Positions 34,470 to 43,379 of a stretch of 53,234 nucleotides of DNA are shown piece after piece. The notes beneath the pieces were generated by a model. It ran no database searches. It worked only from the letters and a program-made list of their open reading frames with translations, and was not told where the DNA came from. A program made the translations under genes and the position numbers. Source of the DNA: Trichocoleus desertorum ATA4-8-CV12 (GTDB lineage: Bacteria; Cyanobacteriota; Cyanobacteriia; FACHB-46); NCBI GenBank assembly GCA_019358975.1, contig JAHHIL010000040.1:1-53234 (forward strand). The letters run 5' to 3'. The first letter of the stretch is position 1, and each line of letters begins with the position of its first letter.

Positions 34470-37400
34470 TTAGCGTCTTGTCGGTTTGCTAGCCCGTCGG
34501 TCTTGTAAGGCGGCTTTGCGACGTTGTGCTCGATCGTAAACAGGTTGCAAATCGGTGGGAGCGTCGTGCTGAGTGAGATACTGCGCCAGCGATCGCACGG
34601 TCGGATATTTGAACAAATCAATCACAGCGATGTCTCGCTTCAGGCTCGATTGCAGCGCCTGTTGCACCTGAATCACCAAGAGAGAATGTCCGCCCAGTTC
34701 AAAAAAGTTGTCATCAATTCCCACCTGTTCTACGGCCAAAGCGGTTTGCCAAACTCCTGCGATCGCTTGCTCTAGCTCATTTTGCGGTGCCACATAGTTG
34801 ATCTGAAGGGTAGGGCGATCGCCTTCTGGAACTGGGAGCGATCGACGATCTACCTTACCGCTGGGAGTGAGCGGGAGCGCATCCAACAGGACATAAGCAG
34901 AGGGCACCATATAGTCAGGGAGCCGCTGTTTTAGAAAATCACGCAGTTCTTGTGGGGCCTGAGGGTGACTGTGAACCGGAACCACATAAGCCACCAAACG
35001 AACTTGACCCGGTTGCTCTTCTCGCGCCACCGCAATGGCTTCTTGCACATTCGGATGTTGAGCGAATGCCGCTTCAATTTCTCCCAATTCAATCCGAAAA
35101 CCTCGAATTTTGACCTGATGATCAATCCGTCCCAAGAACTCTAAATGCCCATCGGGTCTGTAACGAACGCGATCGCCAGTTTTGTAGAGGAGTGAGGAGT
35201 GAGGAGTGTTCGCTGAAAGCGTTCCCGGGGCGTGGAGTGAGGGGAAAGGGAGATCTTTGAATGGGTTGGGGATAAATCGCTCGTTGGTGAGATCGGGGCG
35301 GTTGAGGTAACCTCTTGCCACACCTGCTCCACCGATATACAGTTCACCGGGAACACCAATCGGGACGGGTTGCTGATGGGCATCTAGCACATAAAGCTGC
35401 ATGTTAGGGAGCGATCGCCCGATAGGAACCTCCTGATCACAGGGTATAGCCCGTGATCCAGCAATATCACAATAGGTCGCTGTCACCGTGGTTTCTGTTG
35501 GCCCGTAGCCGTTGACTAAGCGAATTTGAGGGTTGGTGTGTTGTTGCCACAAGCGTAGTGACTCCAGCAGTGCCTTTTCGCCTCCAATGATCACGAGTCG
35601 CAGCGATTCGGGTAGCGTCAGGTTTGACGTAGAGAGAACTTGAACCAGTTGATGCCAAAAGGCAGTTGGCAAGTTTAAAACGGTAATGGATTGGTCGAAA
35701 CAATACTGCAAGAAGCTAGCCATAGACTCGATCATCGAACCTGTTCGCAAGACCAGCGTTCCCCCTGCTGTCAACGTTGGAAAAATCTCTTCTACCGCCA
35801 CATCAAAGCTAATCGAGGCAAATTGCAGGACGCGATCGCCCAGTTCAATTTCGTAAATCTGAAGGGCACTGGCAATAAAGTGATTTAGCGATCGCCGCTC
35901 GATCATGACTCCCTTGGGTTTGCCTGTGGAGCCAGAGGTGTAGATGATATACGCTAAATCTTCTTCCGTCGCGGTACAAGTTGGGTTGCCGGCAGGTTGC
36001 TGCTCAATCTCCGTCTCACTGGTGTTGAGGTTGATGCGGTGAACAGCAGAGACATCTGGTAAGGATAAGTCTGAGTGAGTCAGCAGTAACGTCACCTGTG
36101 CATCCTCCAGCATGAACGCGAGACGTTCTTTGGGATACGCGGGGTCAAGGGGCACATAGGCACCACCCGCTTTGAGAACTGCCAGGATGCTGATGATGAG
36201 ATCGGGCGATCGCTCTAAACAAACTCCTACAAATGTGCCTTTTGTTACTCCTAAGCTTTGCAAATAGTGAGTAAGCTGATTAACACGCTCATTCAGTTCT
36301 CTGTAAGTTAAGGATGTCTCTGCACCAACCAACGCTGGCATATCCGGAGTGGCGATCGCCTGTTGCTCAAATCGTTCCTGGAACGGTAGTTCTGGAAGCT
36401 CCTGAGCTGTTGCATTCCAATCCACCAAAAGCTGTTGACGCTCGGCAGATGGCAAGATAGGGAGCGTCGCGATCGATTGATCGGGTGCTTGCAGAATACC
36501 TGTAAGGAGCGTTTGGAAATGCTCCACAAATCGGGCGATCGCCGCTTGGTCAAACAAATCGGTGCTGTACTCCACCCAGCCCATCAGTGTGCCCTGACAC
36601 TCTTCTAGCTCCAGGCTGAGGTCAAACTGAGAAGTTCCAGTATCGACATCTAGCGATCGCAGCGATAGCCCAGCAAATTCCAAACTGGAGGTTGGTATGT
36701 TTTGGAGGGAAAACCAAGTTTGGAAGAGAGGATTACGGCTGATATCACGATCGGGATGCAATTGTTGAACGAGTTGATCGAAGGGTAAATCTTGATGCAA
36801 GTAAGCATCCAACGCCACCCGTCGCACTCGTCTCAGCAGTTCTTGAAAACTAGGACTGCCGCTTAAATCTGTCCGCAACACAATGGTATTGACGAAACAT
36901 CCCATCAAATCTTCAAGGACTGGCTGATTGCGATTAGCACTGGGAGAACCCACCAGCAAATCCGTCTGACCACTGTAGCGGTAAAGCAACACCTTAAAAG
37001 CGCTCAACAGCGTCATAAACAGGGTTACGCCTTCCCGCTGGCTCAATGCTTTGAGTCCAACTGTCTGCTCTGGAGAGAGAGCGAAGGCAAATTTAGCACC
37101 TCGGAAACTGGGCACCGCCGGACGCGGATAGGTCGTGGGCAGTTGCAACACAGTTAATCCCCCCAATTGCTGCTGCCAGTAAGCCTGATGGGGTTGAAAG
37201 GCTCCAGCTTGCCACTGTTGCTGCTGCCATAGGGCGAAGTCTACATACTGAATCGGCAGTTCTGGCAGTGCTCGGGTTTGCTCCAATTGCAAAGCCTGAT
37301 AACAGGCGGCTAATTCTTGAATCAACACCCGCGTCATCGACCAACCATCGGCGATCGTATGATGGAAGGTGAGGAGTAACACATGCTGAGTATCACTCAA

Positions 37401-40007
37401 GCGCAGCAACTGGGCGCGCCAGAGGGGATATTGCGCTAAATCAAAAGGTTTACAGGCTTCAGATTGCAGCAGCGATCGCAGTTCTGTTCCTGAATCATGT
37501 TCTGGATCATGTATTGATGTGCAATCCAAAATAGAAAGCTGGACATTTAGATCAGCCTCAATCACTTGAGCAGGCTGTCCATTCTGCGATCCAAAGCGAG
37601 TTCGAAGGATATCATGCCGTTGCGCGATCGCCTGCAAGCTTTGGTCCAACACCGGAACAGACAAAGCACCTGTGAACTGAATTGCCACTGGTAGATTGTA
37701 GAACGGGCTATCGGGTTCTAGTTGCGACAAAAACCAGAGGCGTTGTTGTGCAAAGGATAAGGGATATGTGTCAGCAGTAGCAGTTTCCTGAGGAAACGCT
37801 TCGCGAACATGCTTGGAAATCCCTGGATGCGATCGCACTATACCCGCTTCTAGCTGAGACAGAATCCGCTGCATGAGTTCTGTCAAGCTGACATCATCCA
37901 AGAAATCAACGGCGGAAATCGTCACCTCCAGATTGATCTCTAGATCATTCTTCAGCATCACGGCCATGATCGAGTCAATCCCTAGCGTATTCAAAGGTTG
38001 CTCAGGATTGATCTGCTCAGGACGCACCCCCACCACAGCCGCCACTTGCCGCTGGAGTTCAGCTTGCAAAACAGTTTGACGCTCAGCAGGGGCGATCGCC
38101 AATAAATCAGCACGAGTTAGTTCACTGCCTGCACTGGCATCCTGAGTGACATCAACAACGCTACTCCCTGCAACCGCTAAACTTCCTGCCAAAAAGTCAG
38201 CCCGACAAGCCCGACGCTGAATTTTGCCGCTGGTGGTCTTGGGGATATGTCCCGGTTTCAGCAGAACGACCGCATATACCTGCACTTCAAACGCTTGGGC
38301 GATCGCTGCTCGAATGGCTCCTGCCACTTCTTCAATATCAGGCTGCTGGCGGAATTCGAGTTCCTGCACCACCACAAGCCGTTCTTCTTGATTCACTTCC
38401 ACCGTAAAAGCAGCACCAGCACCCGCTCTGAGGGCAGGATGGCTAAGCTCGGCAACACGCTCAATATCTTGAGGATAAAGGTTACGACCCCGAATGATGA
38501 TCAGGTCTTTAACCCGTCCCGTAATGAACAGTTCGCCCTCTTGTAAGAAACCGAGATCCCCAGTTCTCAGGAAGGGGCCTGCACCAGTATCCGCCAGGTA
38601 AGCGCCAAAGGTTGCCTGTGTCTCTTCGGGTCGATTCCAGTAGCCCTGACCGACGCTGGGGCCTGTCACCCAGACTTCTCCCACTTGACCAGCGGCACAG
38701 GATGTCAGGTTTTGGGGATGGGCGATCGCCACTATTTGATCAGGGATAATTTGACCACAACCTACCAGCAAGCGTGTATCTTCTGTTGCGGATGCTGCCT
38801 CAATCACCTGATCTTGTTCTAAGGCGATCGCTTGCACACTTTTAATCGGCGGCGCAACATTGAGTGAACCACCCGATACCATCAATGTTGCCTCTGCCAT
38901 GCCATAGCAAGGATAGAAAGCTTCTGGGCGAAATCCGCATTCAGCAAAGGTTTCAGCAAAGGCTCTTAGCGTTTCACCCCGAATAGGTTCGGCACCATTA
39001 AAGGCAACTTTCCAATTGCTTAAATCTAAAGTCTGTCGCTGTTCTGGCGTAATCTTCTGTGCGCAGAGATCATAAGCAAAATTCGGGCCACCACTCGTGG
39101 TGGCTTTGTAGCGGGCGATCGCCTGGAGCCAACGGTATGGACGCTGTAAGAAGGTGGCGGGCGGCATCAGCACACAAGGGAAGCCACCATAGAGCGGTTG
39201 TAAGATTCCCCCAATTAAGCCCATATCGTGATAAGCAGGCAACCAGGAGACAAACACACTCTCAGGAGAATGCCCCATATATTGATAGGTCGTGGCGGCA
39301 TTGTGGAGCAAGTTGCCGTGGCTGACCATCACACCTTTGGGCGTGCCTGTGGAACCGGAGGTGTATTGCAAGAAAGCTAGCGTATCCCTGGTTAGCGTCG
39401 GTTCTCGCCAATCATTCGCTAAATCATCAGGCAACTGATCAGTGGTCAACCATTGGAATGTAGCCCCCCTAGCCCCCCTTTCTGGTATGCCCGCTAGGGC
39501 TATATGCTGGGGGGAATTAGATTCGCTAGGTTCAAAGTCCCCCAGCATTGGGGGATTTAGGGGGCTTGCAGAATTGGCAAGCGTGGTGGAATGGTCACTC
39601 AATAAAGACTGAATCTTACCAACCAAACTGGATGTGGTGAGGGCGATCGCGGCCTCGGCATCCTGCACCATGCTGAGGATTCTGGGTGTATTGCGGGCAT
39701 TGCGGGGGGGATATGCTGGAACTGCTACGACACCTGCATAAAGACAGCCAAAAAATGCCGTCAGATAATCTAACCCCGGTGGATAGAGGAGTAATGCCCG
39801 CTCTCCTTGCAGGTTCAGCGATTGGAGTTGAGCCGCGATCGCCCGACTGCGCCGATCAAACTCTGCATAGGTGAGCCAGTCTGACTCAGTTTCGCCATCC
39901 GCCAAGAATATATATGCTCGTTGGTTTGCTTGATGGGATGCCCGCTCACGGAGCAATTCCACCATCGTGGCATAACCAATTGCAAATTCCACATTTTGCT
40001 GAGTCAC
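34470..40007 (-). CDS. Starter protein, FAAL-ACP-C-A-T
   Basis: 1845 residues, first gene of the operon. Fatty acyl-AMP ligase about 10-605 (YTSGSTGTPKG near 215-225, FAAL-type AGVVAVPAYPPRN, GRVKDLIIIRGRN, Lys595 in TSGK). ACP Ser679 in LGIDS. C about 747-1190 with HHTIADG (882-888). A about 1207-1727, code D1402 V1403 E1406 N1445 I1473 G1475 G1500 V1508 T1509 K1718 (DVENIGGVTK), eight of ten positions like the N5-hydroxy-ornithine code DVENAGVVTK as I recall it; assignment tentative. T Ser1775. It should activate a free fatty acid without CoA, load it and acylate the first residue. The start codon is GTG, supported by AGGAAGG six bases upstream. Repeats encode about 165-183 in the FAAL (SPQHIALAGIPERGARGA) and about 1588-1606 in the A domain. 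Confidence 0.93.
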   Translation of the reverse strand: MTQQNVEFAIGYATMVELLRERASHQANQRAYIFLADGETESDWLTYAEFDRRSRAIAAQLQSLNLQGERALLLYPPGLDYLTAFFGCLYAGVVAVPAYPPRNARNTPRILSMVQDAEAAIALTTSSLVGKIQSLLSDHSTTLANSASPLNPPMLGDFEPSESNSPQHIALAGIPERGARGATFQWLTTDQLPDDLANDWREPTLTRDTLAFLQYTSGSTGTPKGVMVSHGNLLHNAATTYQYMGHSPESVFVSWLPAYHDMGLIGGILQPLYGGFPCVLMPPATFLQRPYRWLQAIARYKATTSGGPNFAYDLCAQKITPEQRQTLDLSNWKVAFNGAEPIRGETLRAFAETFAECGFRPEAFYPCYGMAEATLMVSGGSLNVAPPIKSVQAIALEQDQVIEAASATEDTRLLVGCGQIIPDQIVAIAHPQNLTSCAAGQVGEVWVTGPSVGQGYWNRPEETQATFGAYLADTGAGPFLRTGDLGFLQEGELFITGRVKDLIIIRGRNLYPQDIERVAELSHPALRAGAGAAFTVEVNQEERLVVVQELEFRQQPDIEEVAGAIRAAIAQAFEVQVYAVVLLKPGHIPKTTSGKIQRRACRADFLAGSLAVAGSSVVDVTQDASAGSELTRADLLAIAPAERQTVLQAELQRQVAAVVGVRPEQINPEQPLNTLGIDSIMAVMLKNDLEINLEVTISAVDFLDDVSLTELMQRILSQLEAGIVRSHPGISKHVREAFPQETATADTYPLSFAQQRLWFLSQLEPDSPFYNLPVAIQFTGALSVPVLDQSLQAIAQRHDILRTRFGSQNGQPAQVIEADLNVQLSILDCTSIHDPEHDSGTELRSLLQSEACKPFDLAQYPLWRAQLLRLSDTQHVLLLTFHHTIADGWSMTRVLIQELAACYQALQLEQTRALPELPIQYVDFALWQQQQWQAGAFQPHQAYWQQQLGGLTVLQLPTTYPRPAVPSFRGAKFAFALSPEQTVGLKALSQREGVTLFMTLLSAFKVLLYRYSGQTDLLVGSPSANRNQPVLEDLMGCFVNTIVLRTDLSGSPSFQELLRRVRRVALDAYLHQDLPFDQLVQQLHPDRDISRNPLFQTWFSLQNIPTSSLEFAGLSLRSLDVDTGTSQFDLSLELEECQGTLMGWVEYSTDLFDQAAIARFVEHFQTLLTGILQAPDQSIATLPILPSAERQQLLVDWNATAQELPELPFQERFEQQAIATPDMPALVGAETSLTYRELNERVNQLTHYLQSLGVTKGTFVGVCLERSPDLIISILAVLKAGGAYVPLDPAYPKERLAFMLEDAQVTLLLTHSDLSLPDVSAVHRINLNTSETEIEQQPAGNPTCTATEEDLAYIIYTSGSTGKPKGVMIERRSLNHFIASALQIYEIELGDRVLQFASISFDVAVEEIFPTLTAGGTLVLRTGSMIESMASFLQYCFDQSITVLNLPTAFWHQLVQVLSTSNLTLPESLRLVIIGGEKALLESLRLWQQHTNPQIRLVNGYGPTETTVTATYCDIAGSRAIPCDQEVPIGRSLPNMQLYVLDAHQQPVPIGVPGELYIGGAGVARGYLNRPDLTNERFIPNPFKDLPFPSLHAPGTLSANTPHSSLLYKTGDRVRYRPDGHLEFLGRIDHQVKIRGFRIELGEIEAAFAQHPNVQEAIAVAREEQPGQVRLVAYVVPVHSHPQAPQELRDFLKQRLPDYMVPSAYVLLDALPLTPSGKVDRRSLPVPEGDRPTLQINYVAPQNELEQAIAGVWQTALAVEQVGIDDNFFELGGHSLLVIQVQQALQSSLKRDIAVIDLFKYPTVRSLAQYLTQHDAPTDLQPVYDRAQRRKAALQDRRASKPTRR
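35189..35244. repeat. Family C repeat inside the first A domain
   Basis: GGAGTGA heptamers and the core TTCGCTGAAAGCGTTCCCG, read as SLHAPGTLSANTPHSS between FIPNPF and LLYKTGD. Confidence 0.8.
39464..39565. repeat. Family A + family B composite repeat inside the FAAL domain
   Basis: Family A at 39464-39514 and family B at 39539-39565. As a unit it is the reverse complement of the 12946-13040 composite. It is translated without stops as part of the FAAL N-terminal domain, in a stretch (about 147-185) that is not needed to align with other FAALs. Confidence 0.8.
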
Positions 40008-40281
40008 ACTTTACCTTCCTTGTAGATGCGTCAGGCGGAAAACTGAAGAATGATCGGAGTCATGACTCCTCTGGCTGATTGAATCTCTGAGTGGCGATCG
40101 CGATCCCGTTGCTCGGTGCAAGATCTCAGCCGAGGAGATGAGTCAATAAAGCCGCTAAAAATTCTGTTGAATTGCTAGTTGTCTTGCTACGTGACGCTTC
40201 TAGCGTTTTCGCTAATCATGATGTAATCGCTGCATTAAACCGTTATTTAGAATTCAAAGGTAAAAACAAATTTCGTGTAAA

Positions 40282-40296
40282 TGACATTAGTTCTCA
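40282..40296. promoter_or_regulatory. Candidate Fur-type site (NRPS side)
   Basis: TGACATTAGTTCTCA matches 10 of 14 informative positions of the 7-1-7 pattern TGATAATnATTATCA. It is about 275 bp upstream of the FAAL start. Assignment rests on pattern and context only. Confidence 0.4.
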
Positions 40297-40476
40297 ATTA
40301 ATATAGGTTCAACTTTAACCCTTGGCAACCCCTAGAAGAAAATCATTGTCAATTAGAGGCAGGCTTCACCTAGCTATTTATCCAATTTGCTCAACTGGGA
40401 AGCCGCTTTGCATCTATTCCAAGCCTTGAGCATGGCTAGGATTTATCATTTGCTCAAATTCCTAGACACAATTTTG

Positions 40477-40504
40477 TTGAGAACTATTCCAAGTGTAGTA
40501 AGAT
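40477..40504 (+). promoter_or_regulatory. Candidate promoter overlapping a Fur-like half site (receptor side)
   Basis: TTGAGA (40477-40482), 16 bases, TAAGAT (40499-40504) fits a sigma-70-type promoter for the receptor gene 150 bp downstream. The -35 box lies in TGAGAACTATTCC, similar to a Fur half site, so repressor binding would block it. Confidence 0.4.
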
Positions 40505-40527
40505 GCCATTCAGGCTTACACTGATCT

Positions 40528-40542
40528 CTAATTGAGAATTAG
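40528..40542. promoter_or_regulatory. Perfect palindrome, possible operator
   Basis: CTAATT-GAG-AATTAG is a perfect 6-3-6 inverted repeat containing the same TTGAGAAT motif. It lies 24 bp downstream of the candidate -10 box, a usual repressor position. Confidence 0.4.
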
Positions 40543-40656
40543 TCTAGTCAAGATTACGGAGGCCCAACGAACCCATCGTTGATTGGTCTCTTCAAAAATG
40601 CTGCTGATTTATCAGCCAGTTGCAGTTAACGTGCTTTCATCGATACGTGAGGAGAT

Positions 40657-43233
40657 ATGACCAGTAGACCGCAGTTCCTGAGCTACAGCCTTGGCTTACT
40701 TGGGGTGGTGCCCGCTCTGATTGCTAGCCCTGCTTTGGCACAGAGCAGCCAAATTACAAACGTTCAACTAAATCCCAAGGATGGCGGCATAGAACTCGTC
40801 TTGGAGACAAGCAATGGTGCTGCGGTTCGGGCTTTGAGCAGTAGTTCTGGCAATACGCTCATCACTGATCTGTCAAATACGCAACTGCGCTTAGCCAACC
40901 AAGAGTCTTTTCGTCAAACCAACCCAGCAGCGGGTATTGCAGAAATTACCGTCACCTCACTCACTGCAAATAGTGTGCGGGTCACCATAGTCGGGGAATC
41001 GGTTGCCCCCACCAGTGCGCTGACTCGGCAGGGAAACACAGTATTCTTAAACGTCAATTCTACTGACGCGATCGCTACAGAAACTCCTGCTGACACTACA
41101 GAAACTCCTGCTGAACCAGAAGCTACTGAGTCAGAGGATGTTACATCAGAGACTGAAACAACCAGTGAATCTGAGGTTGCTGATGACGCAGACACTAGTG
41201 CAGATAGTGCAGACAATGGTGCAGAGGGTGAAACTGATGCAATTCGGATCGTCGCGACCGATGACGAAGAAGAAGGTTACACAGTCAGACGCGCCACCTC
41301 TGCCACCAGAACAGAAACCCCGCTGCGAGATACCCCTCGTTCGGTTCAGGTGGTGCCAGAGCAAGTTGTAGAAGATCAGCGCACGATTCGCATTGGTGAT
41401 GCCCTCCGGAACGTCGCAGGTGTGGCTCAAGATGATAGTTTTGGGGGTACGCGCGATCGCTTTACGATTCGAGGTTTTTCTCAAGATACATTCTTGCGGA
41501 ATGGCTTCCGACAAAATCAACGCAGCTTGCGAGAAACCATCAACATCGAGCGGATTGAGGTTTTACGAGGCCCCGCTTCCGTTCTATATGGACAGCTAGA
41601 ACCTGGTGGAGTTGTCAACTTAGTCACCGAGCAACCCTTATTTGATCCTGCCTATAGCGCAGAATTATCGGTTGGCAGTTTTGGGTTGTTCCGTCCCAGT
41701 GTGGACTTAACAGGCCCAGTCAACGATGATGGCTCGGTGCGCTATCGCGTCAATGCTGTGTTTGAAGGCGGCGGCAACTTCCGCGATTTTGATCAAGACA
41801 CCGAGCGCTTCTTTGTCGCTCCAGTTTTGGCTTGGGATATTGGCGATCGCACCTCTGTAGTATTCGAAGCTGATTACCTCCGCGATCAGCGTCCGTTTGA
41901 CCGAGGTATTGTGGCGATTGGCGAAGGCATTGCCGATATCCCTTACGATCGCGTGTTGGGTCATCCGGATGATGAAGGTGAAGTTGAGGAATTTTCGGTT
42001 GGCTACCAGCTAGAACATGAACTCAACGATAACTGGAAAGTCCGCAACGGCTTACGGTTCACCAAGGCTGACACCTTTGACTACCGGACTGACTCCTGGT
42101 TTATCCAAGATAACGGTCAACTCGATCGCCGCTTCTTGTCTAACGACGACGAGTCAGACACCTTAGACTTTCAGACCAACATCACCGGGAAGTTTTCGAC
42201 GGGTGCGATCGATCACACCCTCTTGGCTGGGGTAGATTTTGGTCGGACATCGCGAGAAGGGACACAGAAATCTTTACCGGGTGATCCTGACTTCCCCATT
42301 GATATCTACAACCCTGTCTTAGGCGATCGCCCTGACATATCCGAACTCACTGAGCCAGTTCGTGACGATCGCAGTCGGATCAATACCGTGGGGCTTTATC
42401 TACAGGATCAGATTGATCTGACTGATAATCTCATTCTGCTGGCAGGGGGACGGATCGACTTCTTTGATCAATCCACAACTAACAATCTCTCAGCTCGAGA
42501 GTTTGAGCAGGATGATAACGCCTTCAGCCCTCAAGTTGGTTTGGTTTACCAGCCGATTGAACCCATTTCCATCTATGGCAGCTACAGCCGCTCCTTTGTA
42601 CCCTCTCGATCCATCCGTGCTGACGGTTCTCCCCTAGAACCCGAACGTGGTACCCAGTATGAAGTTGGGGTGCGGGGTGAATTTCTTGACGGTCGGTTAG
42701 TCACCAACTTAGCGGCCTTTGAACTGACGAAAACTAACATTGCTACCCGCGACCCGAACAACAGACGCTTTAGTCTTCCTGTCGGTGAAGTTCGTAGCCG
42801 AGGAATTGAACTGGATGTCACCGGAGAACTCGCTCCCGGTTGGAATGTCATTGCCTCCTATGCCAACATTGATGCCGAAATCACCAAAGATAACTCGTTG
42901 ACCGTCGGTAATCGGCTGACCAACGTTCCTCGTAATAGCGGCAGCTTGTGGTCTACCTACGAGATCCAAAGCGGCAACTTGCAAGGTTTCGGCTTTGGCG
43001 CAGGCTTGTTCTTTGCCGACGATCGCGCAGGTGACTTAGATGCCACCTTTGAACTACCTGGCTATGTTCGCACCGATGCTGTGGTCTTCTACCGCCGCGA
43101 CAACTGGCGAGCTGCTATTAACGTCAAGAACCTGTTTGATATCGATTACGTCGAGAACAGTGAAGGATTCCGCGAGTATGTAAACCCCGGCGATCCCCTC
43201 ACGATCATTGGTTCTTTGTCTGTATCGTTCTAA
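40657..43233 (+). CDS. TonB-dependent siderophore receptor with N-terminal AMIN domain
   Basis: 858 residues. Signal peptide with cleavage near ALA-QSS (about 29). AMIN domain about 33-140. An acidic Thr/Glu-rich linker (about 142-205) containing a repeated TETPA unit. TonB box region and plug from about 205 (TPLRDTPRSVQVVPEQ; RFTIRGF; the conserved ERIEVLRGPASVLYG). Then a 22-strand barrel ending in the usual C-terminal Phe (LSVSF). It should import the ferric siderophore across the outer membrane. AMIN domains bind cell-wall polymer and are common on cyanobacterial receptors of this class. Its divergent position next to the biosynthetic operon suggests it recognises that product. Confidence 0.95.
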   Translation: MTSRPQFLSYSLGLLGVVPALIASPALAQSSQITNVQLNPKDGGIELVLETSNGAAVRALSSSSGNTLITDLSNTQLRLANQESFRQTNPAAGIAEITVTSLTANSVRVTIVGESVAPTSALTRQGNTVFLNVNSTDAIATETPADTTETPAEPEATESEDVTSETETTSESEVADDADTSADSADNGAEGETDAIRIVATDDEEEGYTVRRATSATRTETPLRDTPRSVQVVPEQVVEDQRTIRIGDALRNVAGVAQDDSFGGTRDRFTIRGFSQDTFLRNGFRQNQRSLRETINIERIEVLRGPASVLYGQLEPGGVVNLVTEQPLFDPAYSAELSVGSFGLFRPSVDLTGPVNDDGSVRYRVNAVFEGGGNFRDFDQDTERFFVAPVLAWDIGDRTSVVFEADYLRDQRPFDRGIVAIGEGIADIPYDRVLGHPDDEGEVEEFSVGYQLEHELNDNWKVRNGLRFTKADTFDYRTDSWFIQDNGQLDRRFLSNDDESDTLDFQTNITGKFSTGAIDHTLLAGVDFGRTSREGTQKSLPGDPDFPIDIYNPVLGDRPDISELTEPVRDDRSRINTVGLYLQDQIDLTDNLILLAGGRIDFFDQSTTNNLSAREFEQDDNAFSPQVGLVYQPIEPISIYGSYSRSFVPSRSIRADGSPLEPERGTQYEVGVRGEFLDGRLVTNLAAFELTKTNIATRDPNNRRFSLPVGEVRSRGIELDVTGELAPGWNVIASYANIDAEITKDNSLTVGNRLTNVPRNSGSLWSTYEIQSGNLQGFGFGAGLFFADDRAGDLDATFELPGYVRTDAVVFYRRDNWRAAINVKNLFDIDYVENSEGFREYVNPGDPLTIIGSLSVSF

Positions 43234-43237
43234 GGAC

Positions 43238-43297
43238 ACCTAACCCCCAGCCCCTGCTGACCTAACCCCCAACCCCTTCCCTACTAGGGAAGGGGAG
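43238..43297. repeat. CCTAACCCCC repeats with a strong hairpin after the receptor gene
   Basis: Two CCTAACCCCC(A) units; the second runs into a perfect 10-bp stem, CCCCTTCCCT (43273-43282) and AGGGAAGGGG (43286-43295), with a 3-base loop. A related copy follows the MFS gene at 46158. It may attenuate transcription between receptor and downstream genes; there is no U tract, so a true terminator is uncertain. The rest of the gap to 43380 is a second CCCCTCGCC/GGTTTGGGG-type imperfect repeat. Confidence 0.65.
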
Positions 43298-43379
43298 TCA
43301 GAAATTTCAAAGCCCCTCGCCACTTCGGAGAGAGGTTTGGGGAGAGGTCGCATTTGACAAATATCCTCTAAAGTATGTC

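Larger units (their letters stand above)
40008..40656. promoter_or_regulatory. Divergent control region between the NRPS operon and the receptor gene
   Basis: 649 bp without a gene, separating the start of the biosynthetic operon (minus) from the TonB receptor (plus). Both promoters must lie here. The middle part is AT-rich. The octamer GTTCTCAA (40290-40297) and its reverse complement TTGAGAAC (40477-40484) are arranged so that each points towards one of the two operons, and a third TTGAGAAT lies at 40532-40539. A shared regulator such as Fur is the simple reading for a siderophore locus. The receptor start is preceded by GAGGAG at 40649-40654, rather close to the ATG. Confidence 0.7.

Noticed and set aside
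10868-39565. CRISPR array suggested by many recurring short palindromes
   Set aside because: Copies are kilobases apart, vary in orientation, lie inside coding sequence and have no regular spacers or cas genes.
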